From Photobacterium leiognathi (GTDB lineage Bacteria > Pseudomonadota > Gammaproteobacteria > Enterobacterales > Vibrionaceae): a stretch of DNA of 64,000 bases. Under the pieces are notes generated by a model, which had not been told where the DNA came from, ran no database searches, and saw only the letters and a program-made list of their open reading frames with translations. The translations under genes were made by a program, and so were the position numbers. The stretch spans positions 248,001-312,000 of the forward strand of contig NZ_CP131599.1 of the NCBI RefSeq assembly GCF_030685535.1, read 5' to 3'. Positions 49,945 to 58,690 of the stretch are shown one piece after another. The number at the start of each line of letters is the position of its first letter. Within the stretch, counting starts at the first letter, position 1.

Positions 49945-50667
49945 ATGGATATTTCAAATAAAGTTATCTTAATCACTGGAGGAAATGGTGGCATTGGTTG
50001 GGCTTTAGCTAAGTCACTATGTACCAAAGGAGCTAAAAAAATATATGTTACGTATTTAAATGATGGTGATATAAATATAGATTCGATAATAGGAGCAACA
50101 GTTATAGAACCATTAAAACTAGACGTCACAAAAAAAGAACAAGTTAAAAATATTGCACTAAAATGTGCAGATGCAGATATAGTAATAAATAATGCTGGTG
50201 TAGAATACGCAACGTCATTTACTGATGCTAATACACTAGAAGCCGCAGAGCTTGAAATGAAAGTAAATTACCATGGTACACACTATGTTTCGTATTACTT
50301 TTTACCCTATTTAAGACAAAAGCCTAAAGCGTTATTAATTAATATACTTTCGATTGGTGGATTCGTTTTAGTCAATAAATTAGGAACCTATTGTGCTTCT
50401 AAAGCTGCAACACACTTTTTAACTAAAGGACTTCGACAAGATTGTAAAAACTCGAATGTAACAGTTATGGGTGTTTACCCTGGTTATGTCGATACTGATA
50501 TGACAACAAATTTGAATGTAGAAAAAGTAACACCTGACTCTATTGCAGAATCAATTATACTTGGCATTGAAAATGATTCAGAAATTGTTTTCCCTGATAT
50601 TATGTCTAATAATTTAAAAGATACTGTTTTCTGGGACAATGCTATTTTCGAAACATTAACAAGTTAA
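49945..50667 (+). CDS. Short-chain dehydrogenase/reductase
   Basis: 240 residues. The cofactor motif TGGNGGIGWAL (about 11-21), NNAG (about 80-83), the catalytic Ser in ILSIGG and Tyr/Lys in GTYCASKAA are present and complete. AAGGTATTAGG lies just before the ATG. It is the last gene of the cluster, oxidising or reducing a carbonyl/alcohol of unknown identity. Confidence 0.9.
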   Translation: MDISNKVILITGGNGGIGWALAKSLCTKGAKKIYVTYLNDGDINIDSIIGATVIEPLKLDVTKKEQVKNIALKCADADIVINNAGVEYATSFTDANTLEAAELEMKVNYHGTHYVSYYFLPYLRQKPKALLINILSIGGFVLVNKLGTYCASKAATHFLTKGLRQDCKNSNVTVMGVYPGYVDTDMTTNLNVEKVTPDSIAESIILGIENDSEIVFPDIMSNNLKDTVFWDNAIFETLTS

Positions 50668-50757
50668 TATTTTAGTGAGTACATAGTATTTATATAAATA
50701 TGTACTCACTTTAAATGTTTTTAATGCTTTGATTAAATGATATTAAATTTTATATAT

Positions 50758-51744
50758 CTAAAAATTGCGGTTATATTTTCGCATTGATAGTAGACTTATC
50801 AGTTGACTTTCATACTTCTTTCCAATTGATATTGTATGTATAGTTCCTTTTATATCGAGCAACAATTGATGATTACTTTTATCTGTTGATAAAGAAATAT
50901 CACCGAAGCTGAAAAGATGCTGTTTAACCACCATGCAAGAGCGATTGACTCGAATAAACTCTAGTTCAAAAGAGTTCTCTAACTCAGCTAAAGAACATCG
51001 AAGACGATCATTTTTCCCATCAATAAAATGAATGATAGTATAAGGATGATAATAAGAGGCTATTATTAACTTATCATTCGTTGGAAAAGAGCGTTTATTT
51101 TTTAAAACTATATTTTTAACATTGTTTATCTTTTGTATCATTATTTTATTTTGATTTTCAAGATCTTTTATTATAACCTCATTTGTTTTTTTATTGATTA
51201 AAAATAATGTTGAAGTTAATAATAACAAAATTTCTAAAAAAAATAAAAAATCAGCAAAGGATGAATTTAAATAAAATTTCGATAGTATGTTTTTTTCATT
51301 AGCAGAAATATACCACATTAAAATACCAAAATTTTTATCATTAAAAGTAATATTACTTGATCCTGATGCATTTTTAACAATAAAATTATTTCCAATATAT
51401 CTAATTGAATTATATTCTGCACACGAAATTATCGAATTATCCTGTTTTTTAGAAAAACTATTAACATTAAGAGATAAGCATATGAATAGATTTGGATATA
51501 TTTCGTTATAATATTTAACAATACTATCTAAACTTTCTTTTAAATCTTCAATATTATCAGTGTAAATATTATCCTGGAATTCATGTGATACGATGAGTTT
51601 AGAAATCAGGTTATTTAAATTATTTTTTTCCTCGATGAAGTTAAATTTCTTATTTTTAGAAAGGAAATAAATTGATGAATTAATTAAAATAAATAGTATT
51701 ACAGAAGTAATAATAAATAAACGGTGTTGATATATATTTTTCAT
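50758..51744 (-). CDS. Membrane-anchored LytTR-domain regulator
   Basis: 328 residues. A span at about 10-30, an extracytoplasmic region of about 125 residues with three Cys, and a second span at about 168-188 lead to a cytoplasmic linker and a C-terminal LytTR DNA-binding domain (about 225-320: IHFIDGKNDRLRCSLAELEN ... FIRVNRSCMVVKQH). The layout suggests a one-component sensor that binds DNA while in the membrane. It is convergent with the oxidoreductase cluster and is the only regulator next to it, so it may control it. Confidence 0.82.
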   Translation of the reverse strand: MKNIYQHRLFIITSVILFILINSSIYFLSKNKKFNFIEEKNNLNNLISKLIVSHEFQDNIYTDNIEDLKESLDSIVKYYNEIYPNLFICLSLNVNSFSKKQDNSIISCAEYNSIRYIGNNFIVKNASGSSNITFNDKNFGILMWYISANEKNILSKFYLNSSFADFLFFLEILLLLTSTLFLINKKTNEVIIKDLENQNKIMIQKINNVKNIVLKNKRSFPTNDKLIIASYYHPYTIIHFIDGKNDRLRCSLAELENSFELEFIRVNRSCMVVKQHLFSFGDISLSTDKSNHQLLLDIKGTIHTISIGKKYESQLISLLSMRKYNRNF

Positions 51745-52140
51745 TATAAGAAATCACTTCCAACAAAATAAAGGTTGAACACCTGTTTCATATTGTATTA
51801 AGAATCATCTAATAGGACCTTTGCCTACCTTATTATTATTTTTAAACTACATAGGTATGAGAGACTCCACCAAGCAGAAGTTAATGACTAAGGTTAATAT
51901 CTTTATCATTTACGTCTAAGTTATCTACTTATGTACATTGATCTTAACAATTGACAACGTTTAATTACATCTCTATAGGGTATATATTTGATTAGAGTCA
52001 CATTTTTTGGTGAGTTAAAACTACTTAAAAAGATTATTATATTCTTAGAACACAACATAGCTAACCAGAGAACGGTTTAAGTCATCGCCATTAATTTTGA
52101 TTTTTGAGTTTTCGTGATGTTAAGTGCTGACTTTTTTGTT
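51745..52140. other. AT-rich intergenic region before the MFS fragment
   Basis: About 400 bases holding the LytTR gene's promoter and sequence with no recognised gene. Confidence 0.4.
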
Positions 52141-52186
52141 TGATTCTTTATTGGTGCATCTGTAGTGGTTAAGAATATTAGCAGCT

Positions 52187-52615
52187 ACAACCCTTACCGT
52201 TGCATCTATAGGGCGGTTTATTGATCGTATCGGAGAAAAAAGGGCATTGATGATTGAGTATGTGGCAGTAGCAGTGGTTTTTACATCGTATGCTTTTGTT
52301 GAGAATCATTATCTCGCAGGTGGGTTATATATTCTCGATAGCATTTTATTTAGCTTCACTATTGCACTTGCTACCTATTTTAAGAAAACCATTCGCAGTG
52401 ATGAGATCGCCTCATCTTCCAGTGTCTCTTTTACGATTAAGCATATTGCGGCAGTGTTTTTATCTTTCCTATTAGGTTTATTGTGGGTATCCAATTATCA
52501 AATCGTGTTTTTCTGCGGTGTTGCTATTTCTTGCATGAGCTTAATGGTGGCATTCACCATTAAATATGAGCCTTTAAAAGGGGCAAACAATAAAACAGGT
52601 TTGAGAGGTGTTTAG
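52187..52615 (+). pseudogene. C-terminal fragment of the MFS exporter (decayed second copy)
   Basis: 142 codons that match 45131-45547 nearly base for base, in the same frame, up to the stop. An upstream stretch (52141-52185) matches 43130-43175, which precedes the peptide gene in the intact copy. So a whole peptide-diiron-MFS cassette once stood here and lost about 2 kb internally. The fragment lacks the N-terminal half of the transporter. Confidence 0.9.
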
Positions 52616-52632
52616 ATGAATATTCATGGACT

Positions 52633-52654
52633 AAAGCCAGCATGTGCTGGCTTT
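52633..52654 (+). terminator. Hairpin after the MFS fragment
   Basis: AAAGCCAGCA and TGCTGGCTTT, the duplicate of the hairpin at 45574. No T-run follows. Confidence 0.5.
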
Positions 52655-52672
52655 GGGGAAGGGAAAGGTAGA

Positions 52673-53956
52673 TTAAATTTTATTAATTTCTGAATTAAGT
52701 CGTCCAAATAGAGGTGATAATTGTCTACGAATAGAAGAACTATTCATTTTTTTTGCAGCTGAATATCCATATGTTATAAAATTTCTTTTACCTAAGTGAG
52801 AATATCGACTATATAATTTACGTTTAAAAATCAATCTTTCTTCTTCTTGGTTAGCTCTTCTTATCTTGTTATATTTTATCATTGTATTTTTAGCTAATCT
52901 TACCCCTTTATGCATTCTGCTGGAATATATTGCTAAAGATGATGAGCGTATATATATTTCTTTACCATCAAAAATGAAGCCTAAATATTGTAAAGGCTTA
53001 TCTGATTTTAATTTATTATCTTTAAATTGAAAATTTCTAATTTCTGTTTTCTTTTTATTTAATTCTAACTTTAGGTTCTCTATTTCAATGGATGCTGTTT
53101 GTTCAACTATATTTTTATATTCAGTAGGGATGATGAAAAGAATATCATCACAGTAACGAAAATACTTACCACCGAATTGAGTTATAAAAGAGTTCATCTT
53201 CAAATCAAAATCAAACATATAAATGTTTGATAGCATAGCACTTAAAGGCGTCCCTTGAGGTATGCCAAATGAGTCTTTATGTACCTTTATAAGTTTATAT
53301 TTTCTTACGATCCCTCTGAAATCATGAGGTTCACAAATTCTACGTCTTTTTTTGTTTGGATTATTTAACGATATTCCTAGAGCCTTATATAAGTCTTCTT
53401 TTTTTACTTTAGAATATTTAGTTATTGATTTGAAAATATTGTAATGATCATTAGGAAGTCGTTTAACATCAAGTAAATTACACCATTTTAATTTAAGTGT
53501 CTCATGATCTAAAGTGTCAAAAAATTTAGTAATATCTAAGGCAACAGCACTACATTCACCTAATTTCTTAATTTCGTTAAATGCATTTAAAGAGAAATCG
53601 ATATTACTTTTACCGAGTGTTCTAAAAGCAAGTATTGAGTCACTTAGCCCATTTTCTTTTATCATTTTTTCATATTTATAGTTTAAAATTTTAGAGTAGT
53701 AAGAATATATATGACTATCAATATGAGCAGGATATGAAATCGGTCTTGGTTTAGGTTCTAATACCATAATATTTTTAGTTATGGGATTTTTGGTGATCTT
53801 ATTAATTACGATATCGTAATTAATAAGAGGATAAAAAGCATGTTTTGCAACAACTTCCGAGTCTGTAACTATTTTAGATGCTTTTTTGGAGTTTATAGGT
53901 AAATCGAAATGTATATATTTACGAGGTTTAAACCAATCTTTAATTAGAATTTTCAT
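52673..53956 (-). CDS. drt2: Antiviral reverse transcriptase, DRT2 (UG2) type
   Basis: 427 residues, one RT domain. Motif A: ALDITKFFDTLDHETL (Asp141, Asp147). Motif B: GIPQGTPLSAMLSN (231-244). Motif C: YCDD (268-271). Motif D/E region: LELNKKKTEI and LQYLGF. A basic C-terminal thumb follows (about 335-427). There is no maturase or HNH domain, so it is not a group II intron protein. Length, YCDD and a structured RNA just upstream on the same strand fit DRT2, in which the RT copies its own ncRNA by template jumping into a concatemer and phage infection then triggers expression of a toxic repeat protein. AAGG lies five bases before the ATG. The class assignment rests on architecture, not a database search. 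Confidence 0.85.
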   Translation of the reverse strand: MKILIKDWFKPRKYIHFDLPINSKKASKIVTDSEVVAKHAFYPLINYDIVINKITKNPITKNIMVLEPKPRPISYPAHIDSHIYSYYSKILNYKYEKMIKENGLSDSILAFRTLGKSNIDFSLNAFNEIKKLGECSAVALDITKFFDTLDHETLKLKWCNLLDVKRLPNDHYNIFKSITKYSKVKKEDLYKALGISLNNPNKKRRRICEPHDFRGIVRKYKLIKVHKDSFGIPQGTPLSAMLSNIYMFDFDLKMNSFITQFGGKYFRYCDDILFIIPTEYKNIVEQTASIEIENLKLELNKKKTEIRNFQFKDNKLKSDKPLQYLGFIFDGKEIYIRSSSLAIYSSRMHKGVRLAKNTMIKYNKIRRANQEEERLIFKRKLYSRYSHLGKRNFITYGYSAAKKMNSSSIRRQLSPLFGRLNSEINKI

Positions 53957-53960
53957 TGTT

Positions 53961-54220
53961 ACCTTAGAGGGGCAAAACCGAAGGAGCTAGGACTGCGGCG
54001 CTCCATCTGAAAAATCAGAGCGCTCCTTCGGATATTAACAGGTGCAGAGACCGTCATTCGTAGCCTTAAAAACTACCAATAGCCGCGGTATGTTCAATAT
54101 CGAATATGCTATCACTGTAACAGTAACACTGGAGGTATCTATGAAGACACTCATCTATGCATTGCTGTCATTCTGCACAACAAGCTTGTTGGACAGGTTT
54201 GACAGCTTGTTAAGCACTTT
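53961..54220 (-). ncRNA. DRT2-type template RNA upstream of the reverse transcriptase
   Basis: A GC-richer, structured block in AT-rich surroundings, read on the RT strand. Visible stems: GCTGTCA (54206-54200) with TGACAGC (54170-54164); GTGCAGA (54178-54172) with TCTGCAC (54048-54042), closing about 125 bases; and CCGAAGGAGC (about 54031-54022) with GCTCCTTCGG (about 53987-53978), enclosing GCGCTCTGA-TTTT-TCAG-GAGCGC. The first two stems interleave, so a pseudoknot or a switch is possible. GAATGAC occurs at 54173-54167 and 54059-54053. The 5' end is uncertain; a TTGACA lies at 54286-54281 but no good -10 follows it. Confidence 0.8.
54053..54173. repeat. Direct repeat GTCATTC bounding the predicted 114-nt template unit
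   Basis: GTCATTC at 54053-54059 and 54167-54173 (+ strand; GAATGAC in the RNA), exactly 114 bases apart. If the RT jumps between them, the concatemer unit is 54053-54166. The length is 38 codons, so a frame can continue from unit to unit. Confidence 0.8.
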
Positions 54221-54224
54221 TTAA
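54141..54224 (+). other. Seed frame of the predicted endless repeat ORF (cDNA strand)
   Basis: On the strand complementary to the ncRNA, GGAGG at 54131-54135 lies five bases before ATG 54141. In the chromosome the frame runs 27 codons to a TAA at 54222 (MKTLIYALLSFC ...). In the predicted concatemer it would instead continue at TCA TTC into the next unit (MKTLIYALLSFVALKTTN) and never meet a stop, giving a 38-residue repeat. The frame is open from 54039 through the whole unit. I found no confident promoter within the unit; TTAAAA-17-TATGTT (54066-54094) is weak. Confidence 0.75.
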
Positions 54225-54608
54225 TCAATTGCTTACGCAAATATTAAAAGCGATTCTAGTTTCTTTAATAACTATAATGATGTCAATAAAATTAAACATA
54301 ATGGCAAGGTTTTTTATCTTCACGTTGTATAAATAGTATTAATATTTGTTATTGGTATAAATTCATCTGTAAGTTGTTACTGAATATAAGTGATTAATAA
54401 ATAAATGTTTAATTTATTTGTTGAGCACTCGTTATTCTCTTTATTTCGTAAGTTACACTTTCACAGCTGCGATTTATATCACGCTCTTTTGTCTAACTTT
54501 TTAGATATTGGTTTAATTTTTAAAGCTATTTGCTTTCAAGCTACTTTGAAAGCGTCATTTAACGTATAAATTACTGTTATTAAAGTTAATATCACCTAAT
54601 AACGGGTT
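54225..54608. other. Intergenic region between the defence locus and the nuclease-like gene
   Basis: About 380 AT-rich bases. They must hold the ncRNA promoter (minus strand) and the promoter of the gene at 54624. No gene or other RNA was recognised. Confidence 0.4.
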
Positions 54609-54623
54609 ATGAGAGAGCCTTGT

Positions 54624-55493
54624 ATGACAGCTAAAATTTCGACCTCACAGCTTGCGAAAGCGAGAGGTCTTGCAGCAAAAGCGCTATTTAATCAATTAGC
54701 CGATGCAGGCTATATCACCCGAGATAACGATGAATGGCATTTAACAGAAGTGGGTAAAAACGCCCAAGGTGAATACAAACAATCACCTAAGTTTGGGCAA
54801 TACATTGTCTGGCCTGATTCGTTAGAGATCGTTGAACAACCAGAGTTTGATGGTAAGAAGCTATCAGCGACCCAAATTAGCACTCATTTCAATTTAACAT
54901 CTCAGAAAATAAACCAAATTTTAGATGAGCTAGGTTGGATCAATAAAGCGGTTAAAGGTTGGAAAGTCAGTAACTCAGGGCTTCGTCTTGGTGGGGTACA
55001 AAAAGAAGACTTTAGAACTGGCGTACCTTATGTGATGTGGGATGAAAGCGTGCTTAAAAACAGCAGCTTAATTCACTCGGTTAACGAGATCACAGGAGCA
55101 AATGCCGAAGCGAAAAGCACTGATAATTCAGTTTCGAATTTCCGTCAGAAGTTTGAAGCCAAACACCGCGCCGCAGATGGGCATTATGTTCGCTCGAAAG
55201 CTGAAATGCTGATTGATAACTGGCTGTATATGGCTGGTATCGTTCATGCCTATGAGCGTAAGTTGCCGATTGAAGAAGATCTGTACTGTGATTTCTATTT
55301 ACCGACAGGCAAGGTATATATCGAATTTTGGGGCTTGGAAGATGATCCTAAATACGCCGATAGAAAAAAAGTGAAGCAAGATCTGTATGCTAAATACGGT
55401 TTTAATTTGATTGAATTAAACGATGACGATGTGCAGAACCTTGATGATGTGTTGCCTCGTATGTTGCTTAAATTCGACATTAAGGCGTATTAA
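54624..55493 (+). CDS. Putative PD-(D/E)XK nuclease-like protein with N-terminal winged-helix regions
   Basis: 289 residues from the ATG at 54624, chosen because GAGAGCC lies upstream at good distance. Residues 1-60 (STSQLAKARGLAAKALFNQLADAGYI) and 85-130 (LSATQISTHFNLTSQKINQILDELGWI) look like two winged-helix domains. Residues 185-285 carry VRSKAEMLIDNWL, DLYCDFYLP and KVYIEFWG, an E-D-ExW arrangement like Vsr/PD-(D/E)XK endonucleases; the last Lys is replaced by Trp. It is probably a DNA-binding nuclease-like protein. Whether it belongs to the defence locus or to the core chromosome is not clear. Confidence 0.6.
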   Translation: MTAKISTSQLAKARGLAAKALFNQLADAGYITRDNDEWHLTEVGKNAQGEYKQSPKFGQYIVWPDSLEIVEQPEFDGKKLSATQISTHFNLTSQKINQILDELGWINKAVKGWKVSNSGLRLGGVQKEDFRTGVPYVMWDESVLKNSSLIHSVNEITGANAEAKSTDNSVSNFRQKFEAKHRAADGHYVRSKAEMLIDNWLYMAGIVHAYERKLPIEEDLYCDFYLPTGKVYIEFWGLEDDPKYADRKKVKQDLYAKYGFNLIELNDDDVQNLDDVLPRMLLKFDIKAY

Positions 55494-55540
55494 TCGCTTA
55501 TTGTCTTGAAACACACTGCTTTGAAATAAATCCTGAAATG

Positions 55541-55577
55541 AAAAAGCGATAGTGCCTTAATGTGCTATCGCTTTTTT
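55541..55577 (+). terminator. Intrinsic terminator
   Basis: AAAAAGCGATAG and CTATCGCTTTTTT with a 12-base loop, after the nuclease-like gene. Confidence 0.92.
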
Positions 55578-55874
55578 ACTATTTACTACGTCACCAAATA
55601 CTTTCCATTTCTCAAAAACGCGGCTTAGTCCCTTTGGCTTGGTTGTTTTATGAGCGTTTTATTTCTTGTTAATAAAAACGTCATGATCACCTTATATGTT
55701 TAAAGCGTGATTATGTTCTTACTAAGTATATCTAATTGGTTGAATATTCCATTTTTTAACACTAATTAAACCTCTATCACAGAAATTTAAATTTAAGTCC
55801 ATACAATTCAGCGAGTTTCGTTTGTGAGTGAAAATGCTCGTTTTTAACAATATATGGATAACAATGAGGCTCTG

Positions 55875-57242
55875 ATGTTTGGAATATTCAAACCGAAGGC
55901 GCATATCGCACCTTTATCAAGCGGTAAAGTTGATAGCACTTATTCTCGTCTGCGGTGGCAATTATTTTTCGGTATTTTCATAGGTTACGCAGGTTATTAC
56001 CTTGTACGTAAGAACTTTAGTTTGGCGATGCCTTATTTGATTGAGGAAGGCTTCAGTCGCGGAGAGCTAGGTGTTGCTTTGGCTGCCGTTTCTATCGCGT
56101 ATGGTTTATCCAAATTTTTAATGGGGAATGTGTCAGACCGCTCGAACCCAAGATACTTCTTAAGTGCTGGTCTTGTCATGTCGTCGCTCGTTATGCTCTG
56201 TTTTGGCTTTATGCCATGGGCGACAGGTAGTGTGGCAGCTATGTTTATCTTGTTGTTCTTAAATGGTTGGTTCCAAGGGATGGGGTGGCCTGCCTGTGGA
56301 CGTACCATGGTGCATTGGTGGTCACGTAAAGAACGTGGCGAAATTGTCTCGGTTTGGAACGTGGCCCACAACGTGGGTGGTGGCTTAATTGGCCCACTGT
56401 TTATTCTTGGTCTTTGGGCATTTAATGACGACTGGCGTACCGCTTTTTATGTACCCGCTTTCTTTGCTTTGCTAGTTGCATTTTTTGTTTGGTTAACAGT
56501 GCGTGATACACCGCAATCATGTGGTTTGCCGCCGATTGAAGAATACAAAGATGATTACCCTGATGGGTACGATAAGTCGTTTGAAACGGAAATGACGGCG
56601 AAAGAAATCTTCTTTAAATATATTTTTAACAACAAGTTACTGTGGTCAATTGCGATTGCCAATGCCTTTGTTTATCTGATCCGTTATGGGGTTTTAGATT
56701 GGGCTCCGGTGTACTTGAAAGAAGCGAAAGATTTTTCTGTCGATAAAACATCATGGGCTTATTTCCTATACGAGTGGGCAGGTATTCCGGGCACCTTATT
56801 GTGTGGCTGGATCTCCGATAAGTTATTTAAAGGACGTCGTGCTCCTGCTGGCATTTTATTTATGGTGTTGGTAACGCTGGCGGTGTTGGTTTACTGGTTT
56901 AACCCGGCAGGTAATCCAACGATTGATATGTTAGCGCTGATCGCTATCGGCTTCTTAATTTATGGTCCAGTTATGTTAATCGGTTTGTATGCGCTAGAGC
57001 TGGCACCGAAGAAAGCAGCAGGGACAGCTGCAGGTTTAACTGGTCTATTTGGTTACCTTGGTGGCGCAGTTGCCGCCAATGCCATTCTTGGTTACACCGT
57101 TGATCTTTATGGTTGGGATGGTGGTTTCATTATCTTAGTGGGTTCATGTGTGACATCTATTGTTTGTCTCGTCTATGCACTATTAGGTGAGCGAGCTATT
57201 CATGAACGTAAAGCGAAAGAAAAGGCTGTAATAGCACAATAA
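55875..57242 (+). CDS. glpT: Glycerol-3-phosphate:phosphate antiporter
   Basis: 455 residues from the ATG at 55875, which has GAGG upstream and matches the family start MFGIFKP; the ATG at 55854 would add seven residues. Twelve spans, MFS organophosphate family. The signature [20 protein letters not shown] and the substrate-binding Arg in [23 protein letters not shown] are intact. It imports glycerol-3-phosphate in exchange for phosphate across the inner membrane. glpQ follows 48 bases later, as in the E. coli glpTQ operon. Confidence 0.96.
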   Translation: MFGIFKPKAHIAPLSSGKVDSTYSRLRWQLFFGIFIGYAGYYLVRKNFSLAMPYLIEEGFSRGELGVALAAVSIAYGLSKFLMGNVSDRSNPRYFLSAGLVMSSLVMLCFGFMPWATGSVAAMFILLFLNGWFQGMGWPACGRTMVHWWSRKERGEIVSVWNVAHNVGGGLIGPLFILGLWAFNDDWRTAFYVPAFFALLVAFFVWLTVRDTPQSCGLPPIEEYKDDYPDGYDKSFETEMTAKEIFFKYIFNNKLLWSIAIANAFVYLIRYGVLDWAPVYLKEAKDFSVDKTSWAYFLYEWAGIPGTLLCGWISDKLFKGRRAPAGILFMVLVTLAVLVYWFNPAGNPTIDMLALIAIGFLIYGPVMLIGLYALELAPKKAAGTAAGLTGLFGYLGGAVAANAILGYTVDLYGWDGGFIILVGSCVTSIVCLVYALLGERAIHERKAKEKAVIAQ

Positions 57243-57290
57243 GTATATAGAGGGGTTAGTTTGCCCCTCATTTTTTATCAAGGATATAGG

Positions 57291-58358
57291 ATGAAAAAAA
57301 TCTCAGTAGGCTTAACTTTTTTGGCCCTTAGTATCTCGGCAGGTGCTATCGCTAAACCGCTTGTTATTGCGCACCGTGGCGCATCGGGTTATTTACCTGA
57401 ACACACGCTTGAAGCGAAAACGCTCGCATATGCTATGAAACCTGATTTTATTGAGCAGGATGTGGTGATGACGAAAGATGATCAATTAGTGGTATTGCAT
57501 GATCACTATTTAGATCGCGTCACTGATGTGGCAGAACGTTTTCCTGATCGTGCGCGTAAAGATGGACGTTATTACGCTATAGATTTTACGCTTGCTGAAA
57601 TTAAATCGCTTAAGGTAACGGAAGGGTTTAATGTCAATGATAAAGGCGATAAAGTCGCTGGTTTCCCGCAACGATTCCCAATGTGGAAGTCACAATTTAC
57701 GGTTCCTACTTTTGCGGAAGAAATTGAATTAATCCAAGGTTTAAATAAGACGCTAGGCTACGATATTGGTATTTACCCTGAGATCAAAGCGCCTTGGTTC
57801 CATCGTCATGAAGGCAAAGACATTTCGAAAGCGGTACTGAAAGTGCTAAAACAATACGGCTATACCACTAAAAACGACAAGGTATATCTGCAATGTTTTG
57901 ATGCCAATGAGTTAAAACGTATCAATGATATCTTGATGCCTGAAATGGCAATGGATTTAAAACTGATCCAATTGATGGCTTACACGGATTGGAACGAAAC
58001 CATGGTATATAACGGCGATAAAGCAACACCGTATAGCTATGATTGGATGTTCAAACCTGATGGTATGGCGAAAGTTGCGCAATATGCGGAAGGGATTGGC
58101 CCTTGGAAGCCAATGTTAGTGGATGATAAATCGACCAAAACGAACATCATTATCAAACCATTAATGGCACAAGCGAAAGCGGCTGGTTTAAAAGTGCATC
58201 CTTATACTTTCCGTGCTGATGAAGGCCGTATTCCGTCATATGCAGAGAACTTCGATGGCATGTTAGATGTTTTCTATAATCAGGTAAAAGTCGATGGTGT
58301 CTTTACTGATTTTCCTGATAAAGCGGTAACGTTTCTTAACAAAGATCATAAGCACTAG
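57291..58358 (+). CDS. glpQ: Periplasmic glycerophosphodiester phosphodiesterase
   Basis: 355 residues from the ATG at 57291 (AAGGATATAGG before it). The signal peptide ends at AGAIA. The catalytic AHRGASGYLPEHTLEAK is the GDPD signature with both His, EQDVVMTKDDQLVVLHDHYLDRVT follows, and EIKAPWFHRHEGKD gives the Glu. It cleaves glycerophosphodiesters to glycerol-3-phosphate, which GlpT imports. Confidence 0.95.
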   Translation: MKKISVGLTFLALSISAGAIAKPLVIAHRGASGYLPEHTLEAKTLAYAMKPDFIEQDVVMTKDDQLVVLHDHYLDRVTDVAERFPDRARKDGRYYAIDFTLAEIKSLKVTEGFNVNDKGDKVAGFPQRFPMWKSQFTVPTFAEEIELIQGLNKTLGYDIGIYPEIKAPWFHRHEGKDISKAVLKVLKQYGYTTKNDKVYLQCFDANELKRINDILMPEMAMDLKLIQLMAYTDWNETMVYNGDKATPYSYDWMFKPDGMAKVAQYAEGIGPWKPMLVDDKSTKTNIIIKPLMAQAKAAGLKVHPYTFRADEGRIPSYAENFDGMLDVFYNQVKVDGVFTDFPDKAVTFLNKDHKH

Positions 58359-58369
58359 TTAACTATTGA

Positions 58370-58402
58370 GCCCTCTCGGTGACGATAGATCACCGAGAGG
58401 GC
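58370..58402 (+). terminator. Intrinsic terminator of glpTQ
   Basis: GCCCTCTCGGTGA and TCACCGAGAGGGC, followed by TTGTTATT. Confidence 0.85.
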
Positions 58403-58467
58403 TTGTTATTACCGCACTTCAATTCCACTCTTTTGTTATCGTATCGCCTTTACTTTTCTCTCACCAT

Positions 58468-58479
58468 CGAAACGTTTCG
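58468..58479. promoter_or_regulatory. RbsR-type operator, distal
   Basis: CGAAACGTTTCG, a perfect palindrome of the LacI family, 130 bases upstream of a second copy. The spacing would allow looping. Confidence 0.75.
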
Positions 58480-58596
58480 CTAATTGAACTGTGAGCCACA
58501 TTTCATTTTTCTTTCGATCTTTACGTTCAAAACCGATCACTCTCACATCTTGTTGAACAGGGGATAGTCAAAAAATCTTGTCGGATTATTATGCTA

Positions 58597-58610
58597 TCGA
58601 AACGTTTCGA
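58597..58610. promoter_or_regulatory. RbsR-type operator, proximal
   Basis: TCGAAACGTTTCGA, a perfect palindrome. It lies just downstream of a possible -10 (TATTAT, 58587-58592), so a bound repressor would block transcription of the ribose operon. rbsR is the last gene of the operon. Confidence 0.8.
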
Positions 58611-58690
58611 TGGTGTTTTCTAAAACGGTAATTTTTTACCTATTAGCCGATGCCTTTAGTAAGAAAACGTATAACCGAAAGGTCAATAAC

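Noticed and set aside
52673..53956. Reverse transcriptase as maturase for the ORF-less group II intron
   Set aside because: It has no maturase domain or HNH, and its own upstream RNA and size fit DRT2.
54066..54094. TTAAAA-17-TATGTT as promoter of the repeat ORF
   Set aside because: Only four of six matches in each box and it does not need the repeat junction, so it would also act in the chromosome; left as weak.
52673..54220. Retron (RT plus msr/msd)
   Set aside because: No msr/msd layout with paired a1/a2 ends was seen; the direct repeat and the stop-free frame fit DRT2 better.
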